Shown here piece after piece: positions 1 to 9,978 of a stretch of DNA of 64,000 nucleotides. The first letter of the stretch is position 1. Every line of letters begins with the position of its first letter. The DNA is from Proteobacteria bacterium UBA7415 (GTDB lineage: Bacteria > Pseudomonadota > Gammaproteobacteria > Arenicellales > Arenicellaceae): assembly GCA_002470515.1 (NCBI GenBank), contig DKML01000020.1, positions 62,001-126,000 on the forward strand, given 5' to 3'. The notes under the pieces were generated by a model. The model did no database searches and was not told the origin of the DNA. It saw only the letters and a program-made list of their open reading frames with translations. The position numbers and the translations under genes are program-made.

Positions 1-3
1 GAG

Positions 4-2292
4 ATGTTTAGAATGAAAAAAATTGTCGTTTCGATCTTAGTCTATAGTTTTGCCGCACTTGCACTGGCTCAGCAAAATTTTGTGGTATCAGACATTAAAG
101 TGACTGGTCTGCAAAGAATTTCCGCAGGAGCCTTGTTTAATTTGTTACCGATACGAGTCGGCGACGAATTTGACAGCGCAGAATCGGGAGAAGTGATTCG
201 CGAACTTTATAAGTCAGGATTCTTCAAAAACATTGAGTTGGCGACTGAGGGAACGGTTCTTAAAGTCGACGTTCTTGAATACCCGTCTATTTCACGAATC
301 GAATTTTTTGGCAACAAACTGATCAAAGAAGAAGCTCTACGAGAGGCCTTAGGCGATAACGATTTTGTTGAAGGTCGAGTGTTCAAGCCAAACGTTCTAG
401 AGCAAGTTGAACAAGAGCTTAAACGGCAATACCTAAATCAAGGCAAATATAACGCTCAAGTCGGCACTGAAGTTACCGATCTACCTCGTAATCGAGTATC
501 GGTAAAACTTCACGTTAAAGAAGGACCAACCGCTAAGATTAAGAAGATTAATATTATTGGCAATACGTACTTTAGCGACAAAATGCTTCTGGATGAATTT
601 GAATCCACTGATAGCATCCCTTTTTGGCGCTTTTGGGGTTCTGAAGACCAGTACTCAAGAGAAAAAGTGAGTGGTGACCTTGAAACATTAACCAGTTTTT
701 ATCAAGACCAAGGGTTCTTGGATTTTAATATAGTTTCAAATCAAGTGAGTATTTCTCCGGAAAAAGACGGTATCTTTCTAACTGTTAATATCGAAGAAGG
801 CGAACGCTATAAAGTATCTCAATTTGTATTGAATGGTCGCTTAGTCGTTTCAGAAGATGAGCTTCTTCCCTATGTTTTTATTGCGCCTGGTAAAACTTAC
901 TCTCGCCGAGCGGTTGATGCGACTGTGGAGGCTATTGGAAGTCGATTAGCGGAAGAGGGTTACTCTTATGCCGAAATCGTACCGGTGCCTGACATAGATC
1001 GCGAAGCAAACACTGTGGGCTTTTCGATTAACGTTCGTCCGGGTCTTCGTGTGTACGTTCGTCGAATTGACATTATTGGTAACACGCTGACTAATGACAC
1101 AGTCGTTCGCCGAGAACTTCGCCAGAACGAAGGTGCTGCATTTTCACCAAGTAGAGTTAACCGCTCAAAGATTAGGTTGCAGCGATTAAGCTTTTTCGAT
1201 GAAGTTGCGATCGAAACGATTCCGGTTTCAGGTCGGGATGATCAAGTTGATCTGGAAGTTAAAGTTAAAGAGCGACCAACGGGTAGTTTCTTATTCGGCC
1301 TAGGTTACTCGGGTGATGATGGCGCATTAGTGCAAGCTTCCGTATCGCAATCAAATTTATTCGGTAGTGGTAACTTGCTCAATTTTTCGGTGCAACGTTC
1401 AGACATCATTCAATCGGTTACACTTCAGCACACTAACCCATATTACACTCGTGGCGGCATTAGCCGTACGATCGGAATTAGTGGGCGAAGTATCGATTCA
1501 ACGCGAGCCAATACCTCGGCCTACATTACCGAGACACTGGGGTTGAACGTAAACTACTTATTCCCAATAAACGAAAACAACTCTTTTTCGCTTGGTGCTG
1601 GAATAGAGCGCATGGATCTACAAGCGACTCCGTTTTCTGTTCCCGAAGTGGCTGATTTTATTAACGAAAATCCGGAAAATGACCTGATTTCGTTAAGTAC
1701 AGCATTTGTGCATGACACTAGAGACAGTTTACTTTACCCGACCGCCGGTAAAAATCTTCGAGTGTCCGCCGAGATATCGACGCCTGGTAGCGATCTTGAG
1801 TATTACCGATTGAACTTAGACAGCAGTATCTATTTTCCGATCACACGCAAGGCTGCATTTAAGCTTGGGTTAGGAATAGGGTATGGCGATGGTTACGGTG
1901 ACACAGAAGCATTACCGTTTTTCAAACACTACTTTGCAGGTGGTTCATCATCTGTTCGTGGTTTTGAAGCACGTTCTCTTGGACCGCGTGACAGTAGCAA
2001 CTTCCCGCAGCCTTTCGGTGGACCAAAGCGAGTCGTATTTAACGCATCACTGCTGTTGCCAATCGGCGATGGTGCCTTGGACAAACGTTTAAGTATGTTC
2101 TTAGATGCCGGCCAAGTGTTTTCTGACGTTGACGATTTTGATACTGGGGAAGTTCGTTATTCCGCAGGTGTCGGTTTTAACTGGGTTTCTCCGGTTGGAC
2201 CGCTTTCAATCTCTTATGCGATTCCTCTAAACGAGGAGCCAGGTGATGAGGTCGAGAAGTTCCAATTCAGTGTTGGTCGTTTACTGCAGTAG
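4..2292 (+). CDS. bamA: Outer membrane assembly factor BamA
   Basis: Central barrel of the BAM complex, which folds and inserts beta-barrel proteins into the outer membrane. The 762-residue protein (E. coli about 810) begins with a signal peptide ending near residue 22 (LALA/QQ), continues with POTRA-type repeats to about residue 420, and finishes with a C-terminal 16-strand-type barrel. The diagnostic VRGF motif of the inward loop is at residues 651-654. It is followed at once by skp, the usual arrangement. Two starts are possible, ATG at 4 or ATG at 13 (MKKIVV...); the window begins too close upstream to decide. Family identity is firm. Confidence 0.97.
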   Translation: MFRMKKIVVSILVYSFAALALAQQNFVVSDIKVTGLQRISAGALFNLLPIRVGDEFDSAESGEVIRELYKSGFFKNIELATEGTVLKVDVLEYPSISRIEFFGNKLIKEEALREALGDNDFVEGRVFKPNVLEQVEQELKRQYLNQGKYNAQVGTEVTDLPRNRVSVKLHVKEGPTAKIKKINIIGNTYFSDKMLLDEFESTDSIPFWRFWGSEDQYSREKVSGDLETLTSFYQDQGFLDFNIVSNQVSISPEKDGIFLTVNIEEGERYKVSQFVLNGRLVVSEDELLPYVFIAPGKTYSRRAVDATVEAIGSRLAEEGYSYAEIVPVPDIDREANTVGFSINVRPGLRVYVRRIDIIGNTLTNDTVVRRELRQNEGAAFSPSRVNRSKIRLQRLSFFDEVAIETIPVSGRDDQVDLEVKVKERPTGSFLFGLGYSGDDGALVQASVSQSNLFGSGNLLNFSVQRSDIIQSVTLQHTNPYYTRGGISRTIGISGRSIDSTRANTSAYITETLGLNVNYLFPINENNSFSLGAGIERMDLQATPFSVPEVADFINENPENDLISLSTAFVHDTRDSLLYPTAGKNLRVSAEISTPGSDLEYYRLNLDSSIYFPITRKAAFKLGLGIGYGDGYGDTEALPFFKHYFAGGSSSVRGFEARSLGPRDSSNFPQPFGGPKRVVFNASLLLPIGDGALDKRLSMFLDAGQVFSDVDDFDTGEVRYSAGVGFNWVSPVGPLSISYAIPLNEEPGDEVEKFQFSVGRLLQ

Positions 2293-2338
2293 CACTAACG
2301 GTTTTATGATGATTAAAAGGTTCATTGGGAAAAACATA

Positions 2339-2845
2339 ATGTTGAAGAGCTCCATAGTTAAAGCATCAATGATTGCATTGCTGTTGGCTTTGTCTGGTAC
2401 TGCACATGCTGAGTTAAAGATTGGTGTGTACGACAGCAAGGTGATCCTCGATAATTTGCCCATGGTTCAGGATGAGCAAAAGAAGCTTAGTGCTGAATTT
2501 GCGCCAACTCAAAAACAGATAAGCGATAAGCGCGAAGTTTTGCTTGCACTGCAAGAGTCGATTAGTAAAAACAGAGATGTGCTTTCAGAAGCAGAACTCA
2601 GACAGCAGTCTCTGGATTTTCAGAGTAAGCGGCGAGACTTGCAGCTGTTAATTGAAGATACCGACCGTTTATTCAATGCTCGACGCAATGAAGTTATGCG
2701 CGCAATACAAAATACTGTCGAACAAGAAGTCAGCACGTTTGCCAAAGATGAAGGGTATGATCTTATTTTGCGCAGCGGAGTTCTACACGCGAGTCCAAAG
2801 GTCGACATTACCCAAAAGGTACTGGAACGGCTTTCCAATAGGTGA
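2339..2845 (+). CDS. skp: Periplasmic chaperone Skp (OmpH family)
   Basis: Holds unfolded outer-membrane proteins in the periplasm for delivery to BamA. I place the start at ATG 2339 because GGGA lies about 8 bases upstream and a clean signal peptide follows (hydrophobic stretch ending AHA/E). The open frame extends upstream to 2243 inside bamA, but that part does not look like a leader. The 168-residue product matches the family length (E. coli 161). The mature protein opens with IGVYDSKVIL and then has a long charged, coiled-coil-prone region typical of the tentacle helices. The stop codon is directly followed by a heptamer repeat array. Confidence 0.93.
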   Translation: MLKSSIVKASMIALLLALSGTAHAELKIGVYDSKVILDNLPMVQDEQKKLSAEFAPTQKQISDKREVLLALQESISKNRDVLSEAELRQQSLDFQSKRRDLQLLIEDTDRLFNARRNEVMRAIQNTVEQEVSTFAKDEGYDLILRSGVLHASPKVDITQKVLERLSNR

Positions 2846-2850
2846 GGGCT

Positions 2851-2899
2851 GAAGGCTAAAGGCTAAAGGCTAAAGGCTAAAGGCTAAAGGCTAAAGGTT
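2851..2899. repeat. Heptamer tandem array (AAAGGCT)n
   Basis: Five perfect AAAGGCT units occupy 2858-2892, flanked by one variant on each side (GAAGGCT at 2851, AAAGGTT at 2893), seven units in all. The array begins five bases after the skp stop codon and lies in the 230-base gap before fabZ. Such an array can change copy number by slippage; no coding frame uses it. Confidence 0.95.
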
Positions 2900-3075
2900 A
2901 AGGCTTGCTTTGGGCTCAATTGCTAGACAATTCGTCAGTGCGGACATGCTAACAATATGGTTCTGTTAACAATGCGCGCTGCTAATTTGTACCAATTAGT
3001 CGAGGCGGTAGTCGAAATAGAGTTACACACCTAAACAGAGTTTAGAAACATATTTTAAAAATACAGGAGCTTTTC

Positions 3076-3522
3076 GTGCCATTACTTGATATCCACCAGG
3101 TCAAAAATTATTTGCCGCATAGATACCCGTTTTTGTTGATCGATAGGGTGCTTGAAGCCGAAGGAAAGGACCGCATTGTGACGTTGAAAAATGTGACCAT
3201 CAACGAGCCGTTCTTTCAAGGACACTTTCCTCAAAGACCAGTAATGCCTGGGGTTTTAATTATTGAAGCCTTGGCGCAATCAAGCGCTATATTGGCATCG
3301 TTTGGTCTAGAGCATGTAGATACTGAAAAAATGGTCTATTATTTTACTGGGATCGACAAAGCCCGTTTTAAGCGGCCAGTCGAGCCAGGCGATCAATTGA
3401 TTATGGAAATTGAGATGGTGCGCCGCATTAAAAACATGTGGAAATGTCGAGGCGAAGCTAAAGTAGATGGTGAGATTGTCGCTAAGGCCGAACTGATGTT
3501 TACTTTTAGACAGCTCGACTAG
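3076..3522 (+). CDS. fabZ: 3-hydroxyacyl-ACP dehydratase FabZ
   Basis: Hot-dog fold enzyme that dehydrates 3-hydroxyacyl-ACP in fatty acid elongation, competing with lipid A synthesis for the same substrate. The start is GTG at 3076, with AGGAG at 3065-3069. The 148-residue product has the HRYPFLLID segment at 15-23, the catalytic pair H50 ([11 protein letters not shown]) and E64, and the full family length (E. coli 151). It precedes lpxA as usual, but lpxD, which normally separates it from skp, is absent. Confidence 0.97.
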   Translation: MPLLDIHQVKNYLPHRYPFLLIDRVLEAEGKDRIVTLKNVTINEPFFQGHFPQRPVMPGVLIIEALAQSSAILASFGLEHVDTEKMVYYFTGIDKARFKRPVEPGDQLIMEIEMVRRIKNMWKCRGEAKVDGEIVAKAELMFTFRQLD

Positions 3523-3609
3523 ATTCTATAGACGGAAAGTTTTTAATAAAAACAGAAAGCTTTTCAAACGACGCCATTAAGCATTAACCCAAAAATTTTC
3601 GGAAGGTCT

Positions 3610-4389
3610 ATGAGCAACGATATCCATCCTACAGCGATTATCGAGAAGGGCGCGCAGCTTGGCGACGGCGTCTCTGTTGGGGCTTATTCCATTGTAGGGC
3701 CAGATGTTGTTTTAGGTGATAATACGATTGTTGAGTCGCATGTAGTCATTAATGGCCATACAACCTTAGGGGAGAATAATCATGTGTTTCCCTATGCAGC
3801 GATAGGCGGTGCACCACAGTCGATTACTTATAAAGGTGAACCCACTCAGGTTGTAATAGGCGACAACAATATTTTTCGTGAAAATGTAACGGTTAATAGA
3901 GGTACAACTTCTGACGAAGGGATTACTTCGATCGGCAACGATAATTTTTTCATGGCCTATACACATATTGCGCACGATTGTCGTTTAGAGTCCAATATTG
4001 TGTTCGCTAATTCAGCGAGTCTTGCTGGTCACTGCCAAGTGGGGAACTATGTAGTGCTTGCTGGCTATACCTTGGTGCATCAGTTTTGCCGAGTCGGTGA
4101 TCATTGTTTTACTGGGGTTAACTCAGTATGCATACAAGATGTTCCGCCCTTCACTCTGGTAGCGGGCAATCGTGCAATTACACACGGCATTAATGTGCGA
4201 GGTCTGCGCCGCAGAGGTTTTTCTAGCGATGACATCCTAGAGCTTAAGCGCGCATACAAAATTGTATACCGTTCTGGCTTGACCATGACACAAGCTCTAG
4301 AAACCATTGAAGGTAAGGAGTGGCAGTCTGAACATGTTAAATCTTTGGTGTCGTTCATTAGAGGCTCTAAGCGCGGCGTAATTCGCTAA
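3610..4389 (+). CDS. lpxA: UDP-N-acetylglucosamine acyltransferase LpxA
   Basis: First step of lipid A synthesis: transfers a 3-hydroxyacyl chain from ACP to the 3-OH of UDP-GlcNAc in the cytoplasm. The 259-residue protein (E. coli 262) has left-handed beta-helix hexapeptide repeats through about residue 190, and the catalytic histidine is H122 in THIAHDC. A helical C-terminal domain follows. GGAAGG lies just upstream of the ATG. It is cotranscribed with fabZ before it and lpxB after it. Confidence 0.97.
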   Translation: MSNDIHPTAIIEKGAQLGDGVSVGAYSIVGPDVVLGDNTIVESHVVINGHTTLGENNHVFPYAAIGGAPQSITYKGEPTQVVIGDNNIFRENVTVNRGTTSDEGITSIGNDNFFMAYTHIAHDCRLESNIVFANSASLAGHCQVGNYVVLAGYTLVHQFCRVGDHCFTGVNSVCIQDVPPFTLVAGNRAITHGINVRGLRRRGFSSDDILELKRAYKIVYRSGLTMTQALETIEGKEWQSEHVKSLVSFIRGSKRGVIR

Positions 4390-4428
4390 CCTTTTGTTGG
4401 TAACGCAAGGAAGCTGGCGGTAAGCGGA

Positions 4429-5577
4429 ATGCACTTAAAGAAAATCGCGATAGTTGCAGGAGAAAAGTCTGGAGACTATCTCGGCAGCGAAATAGTGAGC
4501 GCTCTTAAGAAGCGCCACCCCAATGCTGAGTTTGTTGGTCTTGCTGGACCCTTAATGCAAGCACAAGGAGTACGTAGCCTCGCTGAAATGGAAAAGATTA
4601 GCATTATGGGCTTTGACGGTTTGCTCTCTAGTATTTTCGAAATACTTTCGATTCGTAAAAAGCTCCGAGACTTCTTTCTGGATTGGCAGCCAGACGTCTT
4701 TATTGGAATTGACGTGCCGGACTTTAATTTGGGTCTGGAACTAAAGCTTAAGCAATCGGGCACTCCTGTAGCTCACTGCGTGAGCCCAACGGTATGGGCG
4801 TGGCGTGGTGGAAGAATCACTAAGATTAAGCGAGCCATTCATAAGATGCTCGCGCTCTTTCCATTTGAGGAAGACTACTATAAACGCCACGATACTCCAG
4901 TGGTGTGCATTGGTCACCCGCTCGCTAATCAAGTTCGTAATTGGGTTCTTCCTAACGAATTTATCGAGGCTTTTCCAAAGAAAAAAGAACGACGCATCGC
5001 TATATTGCCAGGCAGTCGCATGAGCGAAGTAGGGCGGTTGGCGGCTACCATGTTTGCTGGCGCGCGAGCGTTGGCAAGTAAGTTTGAGCATATTGAGTTT
5101 GTTATTCCTGCCGCCAACTCAAAGCTAGCAGACTATATGCGCGATCTTGAAGAATTCGACCCGTCGATCATGCGAATTGCGGATGGGTATTCGCGTGACG
5201 TGTTGGCGAGCTCAGATATAGCTATCTTGGCGTCGGGTACGGCGGCTCTAGAAGCCGCTCTGTTCGCTAAACCAATGGTCGTGATGTATCAAGTGTCAAA
5301 GCTTACTGCGTGGCATGCAGGGCGAACTATGCAGGTTTCACATTACTCCATGCCCAATCACCTTACTTCGCCTCCAGCTGTGAAAGAGTTTGTGCAGGAA
5401 GAGGCTAATGTCGAGAACTTGGTTGGAGAAGTTTCTAGACTATTGGAAGATCACGATTATTATCAGACAATGCAGGCGGCCTTGGCCGCTATAGCACCAG
5501 AGCTCGATAAAGATTTTGGCCTATTGAGTGCCAAAGCCATCGAAGACTTAGTCGCACAATTAAGCCCAGCGAAGTGA
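4429..5577 (+). CDS. lpxB: Lipid-A-disaccharide synthase LpxB
   Basis: Peripheral membrane glycosyltransferase (GT19) that condenses UDP-2,3-diacylglucosamine with lipid X to give the lipid A disaccharide. The 382-residue product is full length. It carries the N-terminal [10 protein letters not shown] motif at about residues 11-20, [10 protein letters not shown] near 119-128, and the C-terminal [10 protein letters not shown] nucleotide-binding segment. The stop TGA overlaps the GTG start of rnhB, indicating translational coupling. LpxD and LpxH, which make its substrates, are not in this window. Confidence 0.96.
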   Translation: MHLKKIAIVAGEKSGDYLGSEIVSALKKRHPNAEFVGLAGPLMQAQGVRSLAEMEKISIMGFDGLLSSIFEILSIRKKLRDFFLDWQPDVFIGIDVPDFNLGLELKLKQSGTPVAHCVSPTVWAWRGGRITKIKRAIHKMLALFPFEEDYYKRHDTPVVCIGHPLANQVRNWVLPNEFIEAFPKKKERRIAILPGSRMSEVGRLAATMFAGARALASKFEHIEFVIPAANSKLADYMRDLEEFDPSIMRIADGYSRDVLASSDIAILASGTAALEAALFAKPMVVMYQVSKLTAWHAGRTMQVSHYSMPNHLTSPPAVKEFVQEEANVENLVGEVSRLLEDHDYYQTMQAALAAIAPELDKDFGLLSAKAIEDLVAQLSPAK

Positions 5578-6215
5578 AGCCACTAGATCGGCACACACTG
5601 CTCGCTAAAAGTCGTTACGCATCTCGCTACGCGCATATCGACCTGCTTGCCGGAGTTGATGAAGTCGGTCGTGGGCCGTTAGCGGGGCCTGTTGTTACAG
5701 CGGCCGTAATTCTGCCTAAAGATTACAGTTTAGAAGGGCTGACCGACTCAAAAAAAACGACGGCTAAGCAACGGGAGCATTTGTTCGAACGCATAAATCA
5801 AGACGCAGTTGCTCTAGCGCTAGGAGAGGCGTCTATCGAAGAGATTGATTCTCTGAATATTCTGCACGCCACGATGCTGGCGATGCAAAGATCGGTAAGC
5901 GCATTAGCAATCCAACCACAGCACGTTCTAGTTGATGGCAACCGTTGTCCAAGTTTCCCTATGTCTAGCGACGCAATCGTTAAAGGCGATGGCTTAGTAG
6001 ATTGTATTTCAGCCGCGTCTATTATCGCAAAGGTTCATCGGGACCGGTTAATGCAAGATTACGCAGTACAATATCCACATTACGGTTTTGAATCGAATGC
6101 GGGCTACCCAACCGCCCAACATCGTAATGCTTTGCAAGAGCATGGCGTAACACCGATACATCGTCGTAGTTTTGCACCCGTCGCAAAGGCGCTTCTCAGC
6201 GAAAAACTAAGATGA
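5574..6215 (+). CDS. rnhB: Ribonuclease HII
   Basis: Cuts the RNA strand of RNA-DNA hybrids and removes single misincorporated ribonucleotides. The start is GTG at 5574, overlapping the lpxB stop by four bases (GTGA). The 213-residue product has the metal-binding [10 protein letters not shown] motif with D29 and E30, plus D121 and D143 as likely remaining metal ligands, and the HRRSF segment near the C terminus. Its length matches the family. A perfect palindrome lies between this gene and dnaE. Confidence 0.96.
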   Translation: MKPLDRHTLLAKSRYASRYAHIDLLAGVDEVGRGPLAGPVVTAAVILPKDYSLEGLTDSKKTTAKQREHLFERINQDAVALALGEASIEEIDSLNILHATMLAMQRSVSALAIQPQHVLVDGNRCPSFPMSSDAIVKGDGLVDCISAASIIAKVHRDRLMQDYAVQYPHYGFESNAGYPTAQHRNALQEHGVTPIHRRSFAPVAKALLSEKLR

Positions 6216-6229
6216 TTCTGCGAGATGTC

Positions 6230-6255
6230 GAATCGATGCAAAATTGCATCGATTC
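6230..6255. promoter_or_regulatory. Perfect palindrome between rnhB and dnaE
   Basis: GAATCGATGCAA (6230-6241) and its exact complement TTGCATCGATTC (6244-6255) are separated by two bases. A run of U does not follow, so a simple intrinsic terminator is unlikely. It could be an operator, an attenuating RNA hairpin or an mRNA processing site in front of dnaE. Confidence 0.6.
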
Positions 6256-6294
6256 TGTTCTCAATTGTGCTGCGCTTAAGGGTACAATCGCCCG

Positions 6295-9200
6295 ATGAAG
6301 TCGTCTTTCGTCCACCTCCACCTCCACTCGGAATATTCGCTTGTAAACGGTACGATTACGCTGTCTGGACTGGTCGAGCAGACGTTACAAAAGCAAGCTC
6401 CTGCGGTCGCTTTAACCGATATGGGCAATCTATACGGCGCCGTTAAGTTTTTCAGTAAGTGTGTATCAGCGGGTATCAAGCCTTTAATTGGTGCTGAGAT
6501 TTTCTTAGATAACCCCGACAAAGTAAACCAGCCTTATATTTTGGTCTTATTGGTGCAGAATGCCGCGGGCTATAAGAACCTATCAAAGTTAATCTCAATG
6601 GGGTATCAAAAAGGTCAAGCGAACAATCGGCCTGAATTGACTAAGCAATGGTTAGCTGAGCATAACGAAGGGCTGATCTGCTTGTCCGGGGGGCTTCGTG
6701 GAGACTTGGGTAATGCAATTTTGGCCGCGCGCCCAAACCTTGTTAATAGCGTTTTAGAAGAGTATTTGCAGATATTTCCCAATCGTTTTTATATCGAAAT
6801 ACAGCGCGTTGGAAAAGATTACGAAGAAGAGTACATAAGCGCTGCGGCGCTACTGGCATCAGAGCGTGGACTGCCTTTGGTGGCGACCAATGATGTGCAT
6901 TTTATGTACGAGCAAGATTACGAGGCTCACGAAGTCAGAGTCTGTATCAACGAGGGCCGAGTCCTCAACGACCCACGCCGTACAAAACACCATACTCGAT
7001 CGCAGAGTCTAAAGTCTGGTGAGGAGATGGAGGCATTGTTTGCGGACTTGCCGAGCGCTATTGCTAACACTACAGAGATTGCCAAGCGCTGTAACTTTGA
7101 ATTACATACCGGCGAATATTTCTTACCCGACTTTCCCATTCCAGAGGGCTACACCGAAGAATCTTATTTACGCGAGCAAAGCTTCCAGGGTTTAGAGCAT
7201 TCCCTAGCACGACGTTTTCCAGAGGGCGCCAGTCAGGAAAACATTCAAGAGTACAACGAACGTATGGAGTTCGAACTGCAGATCATTCTGCAGATGGGAT
7301 TCCCAGGCTACTTTCTGATTGTTGCGGACTTTATTCAGTGGGCTAAGCAAAATGATGTGCCCGTCGGCCCGGGGCGGGGTTCAGGCGCGGGCTCCATTGT
7401 TGCGTACGCTCTGGGTATTACTGACCTTGACCCGATCAAGCACCAGTTGCTCTTCGAGCGATTCCTAAATCCAGAGCGGGTTTCCATGCCCGATTTCGAC
7501 GTCGATTTTTGCATCGAAGGTCGAGAGCGAGTGATTGACTACGTCGCGAACAAGTATGGTCGCAATAAGGTGTCGCAAATCATTACGTACGGCACCATGG
7601 CAGCAAAAGGCGTTATACGCGACGTAGGACGTGTCTTGGGTATGTCGTATGGCCATGTGGACGGCATTGCCAAGCTCATTCCGTTTGAACTTGGTATGAC
7701 ACTAACCAAAGCGCTTGAGCAAGAGCCTGAGTTACGCGAACGGTATGAGCAAGAAGACGAGATCACAGAACTCGTCGATATGGGGCTTAAGCTAGAAGGT
7801 ATCGCGCGTAATGTGGGCAAACATGCGGGTGGGGTGGTTATTGCCCCAACAGATCTAACCGACTTTACGCCACTCTACTGTGAACGCGACTCTGAGCAAA
7901 TTGTTTCTCAGTACGATAAAGATGATTTGGAAACTATAGGTCTGGTTAAATTCGACTTTCTAGGGCTCAAGACACTCACTATCATCGATTGGGCTGTTAA
8001 AGCCATCAATGCGTCACTACCGATCGATACAAAGCCTTTGGTGATCGAAGCATTAGAACTTGACGACGCGCCGACCTACGAGATCCTTAAAAAGGGCTTA
8101 ACGACAGCTATCTTCCAGCTCGAGTCGTCGGGCATGAAGGAGCTCATCAAAAATCTTCTTCCAGATCAATTTGAGGATATCGTCGCATTGGTGGCGCTCT
8201 ACCGTCCAGGGCCGCTGGGTGCGGGCATGGAGAAAGTCTATTGCGACCGGAAACACGGTAAAGAAGTTACTAAATATCCACACCCAATGCTTGAGCCGAT
8301 TTTAAATAACACGTACGGCGTTATTTTGTACCAGGAACAAGTTATGGAGATCGCCCGAGTTATGGCGGGCTATTCTTTAGGTGGTGCAGATATTTTGCGC
8401 CGCGCAATGGGTAAGAAGAAGGCGTCAGAAATGGCGGAGCAACGCGAGATTTTCGAACGTGGGGCCGCCGAACGAGGCGTAGACGTCCAGACCGCCAAAG
8501 ATGTGTTTGACCTAATGGAGTACTTTGCTGAGTACGGCTTTAACAAGAGTCATTCAGCCGCTTATGCCTTAGTAGCCTACCAAACAGCTTGGTTAAAGGC
8601 TCATTACCCGTCTCATTTTATGGCAGCGTGTATGTCGGCGGATATGGAGAACACCGATAAGGTCGTAATTCTGCTTAACGAAGCTGTCGAGCTAGGTTTA
8701 GTCGTAGAGCATCCCGACATCAATCGTTGCGAATATCAATTTAAGGCGTATGACGACACTCATATCGTATATGGCTTAGGCGCCATTAAGGGCATCGGCC
8801 GCCCAGTGATCGAGGCCATAATTGAAGCGCGCGCCAAAGGTGGACACTTTGCCGATTTGTACGATCTGTGTGCGCGTATGGACGGCAAGCGAGTTAATCG
8901 CCGCGCCCTCGAAGCATTGATTAAAGCAGGCGCGCTCGACGAGCTCGGAACACATCGTGCTAGCTTGATGGCCAGTGTTGATCTGGCGTTAGAAGCGGCG
9001 AACCAGCAGCACCGCAGCAGCGCGGCTGGGCAGAATGACATGTTCGGTATCGTTGCGCCTGCTGAAACTGTGCAGGTTTATCAAAATGTTCAAGAGTGGA
9101 AGAAAGAAGAGCTGCTGACTGCAGAGAAAGATACTCTAGGGTTGTATTTGAGTGGGCATCCAATTGATGTCTATATCGATGAACTAAAGCAGTTTACAAG

Positions 9201-9765
9201 CTGCCGGTTAGTAGATGTTGATGTAGGCGGAGGTAAGCCGAGTAAGGGCCGTGCTAAAACGCCATTAACGCTGGCTGGTCTAGTGGTTGGCGTCAGAGTA
9301 TTAAACACCAAGTCTGGCTCACGAATGGCGTTTCTAACGCTTGATGACAAGTCAGCCCGTATGGAAATTGGTGTTTATGGTGAGCTCTACGACGAGCGTC
9401 GTGAAGTAATCCGTAAAGACAAAGTTTTAGTGGTTAAAGGCAAAGCGAGTCATGACCATTTCACTGGAAACCTTAGAGTATCCGCAGACGAGCTGTTTGA
9501 CATTGAACAAGCGCGGACTCATTTGTCCAGAATGCTGGGAATACGCTTGCAGGGTGACATCATGACCCGCGAAATGGTAGGTCAGTTGCGTGAGTTGTTA
9601 GAACACAACGAACTAGGTCAGTGTCGCGTATCGCTTGAGTATTTGGGCGAACAAGGCTACTGCAGCCTGCAACTATCCAAGGATTGGATGATTGTTCCCG
9701 AGCCATTGATCATGGAAAAGCTTGTTTTGTTAGTTGGCCACGACAATCTTAGAGTGGTTTATTAA
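6295..9765 (+). CDS. dnaE: DNA polymerase III subunit alpha
   Basis: Catalytic subunit of the replicative polymerase. The 1156-residue product is nearly the E. coli length (1160). It contains an N-terminal PHP domain (HLHLHSEYS near residue 5), the polymerase palm and fingers with the VGPGRGSGAGS motif near residue 357 and the catalytic aspartates D400 and D402 in PDFDVDF, helix-hairpin-helix sequence near 880, a beta-clamp-binding-like QNDMF near residue 915, and a C-terminal OB fold. It follows rnhB in the usual order, but accA, which often comes next, is not present. Confidence 0.98.
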   Translation: MKSSFVHLHLHSEYSLVNGTITLSGLVEQTLQKQAPAVALTDMGNLYGAVKFFSKCVSAGIKPLIGAEIFLDNPDKVNQPYILVLLVQNAAGYKNLSKLISMGYQKGQANNRPELTKQWLAEHNEGLICLSGGLRGDLGNAILAARPNLVNSVLEEYLQIFPNRFYIEIQRVGKDYEEEYISAAALLASERGLPLVATNDVHFMYEQDYEAHEVRVCINEGRVLNDPRRTKHHTRSQSLKSGEEMEALFADLPSAIANTTEIAKRCNFELHTGEYFLPDFPIPEGYTEESYLREQSFQGLEHSLARRFPEGASQENIQEYNERMEFELQIILQMGFPGYFLIVADFIQWAKQNDVPVGPGRGSGAGSIVAYALGITDLDPIKHQLLFERFLNPERVSMPDFDVDFCIEGRERVIDYVANKYGRNKVSQIITYGTMAAKGVIRDVGRVLGMSYGHVDGIAKLIPFELGMTLTKALEQEPELRERYEQEDEITELVDMGLKLEGIARNVGKHAGGVVIAPTDLTDFTPLYCERDSEQIVSQYDKDDLETIGLVKFDFLGLKTLTIIDWAVKAINASLPIDTKPLVIEALELDDAPTYEILKKGLTTAIFQLESSGMKELIKNLLPDQFEDIVALVALYRPGPLGAGMEKVYCDRKHGKEVTKYPHPMLEPILNNTYGVILYQEQVMEIARVMAGYSLGGADILRRAMGKKKASEMAEQREIFERGAAERGVDVQTAKDVFDLMEYFAEYGFNKSHSAAYALVAYQTAWLKAHYPSHFMAACMSADMENTDKVVILLNEAVELGLVVEHPDINRCEYQFKAYDDTHIVYGLGAIKGIGRPVIEAIIEARAKGGHFADLYDLCARMDGKRVNRRALEALIKAGALDELGTHRASLMASVDLALEAANQQHRSSAAGQNDMFGIVAPAETVQVYQNVQEWKKEELLTAEKDTLGLYLSGHPIDVYIDELKQFTSCRLVDVDVGGGKPSKGRAKTPLTLAGLVVGVRVLNTKSGSRMAFLTLDDKSARMEIGVYGELYDERREVIRKDKVLVVKGKASHDHFTGNLRVSADELFDIEQARTHLSRMLGIRLQGDIMTREMVGQLRELLEHNELGQCRVSLEYLGEQGYCSLQLSKDWMIVPEPLIMEKLVLLVGHDNLRVVY

Positions 9766-9978
9766 GGTTTGTTGTTAAATGTTGTCTCTAACGTATTGCT
9801 TTTAAAGCTAAAACTTTGATAACCTAGACATCAGTCGAGAAAATACCTTTTTCGGTGATGGTGGGCCTGCACAATGAACGCAAGCCGAATAGTCCGCACC
9901 ATTGTTATTGCGAAGTTTTATTAGGTTTAAGTAAGCTGAATTAAAACTTTTACAGCACTTTTATAAGGGTTGGTATTG

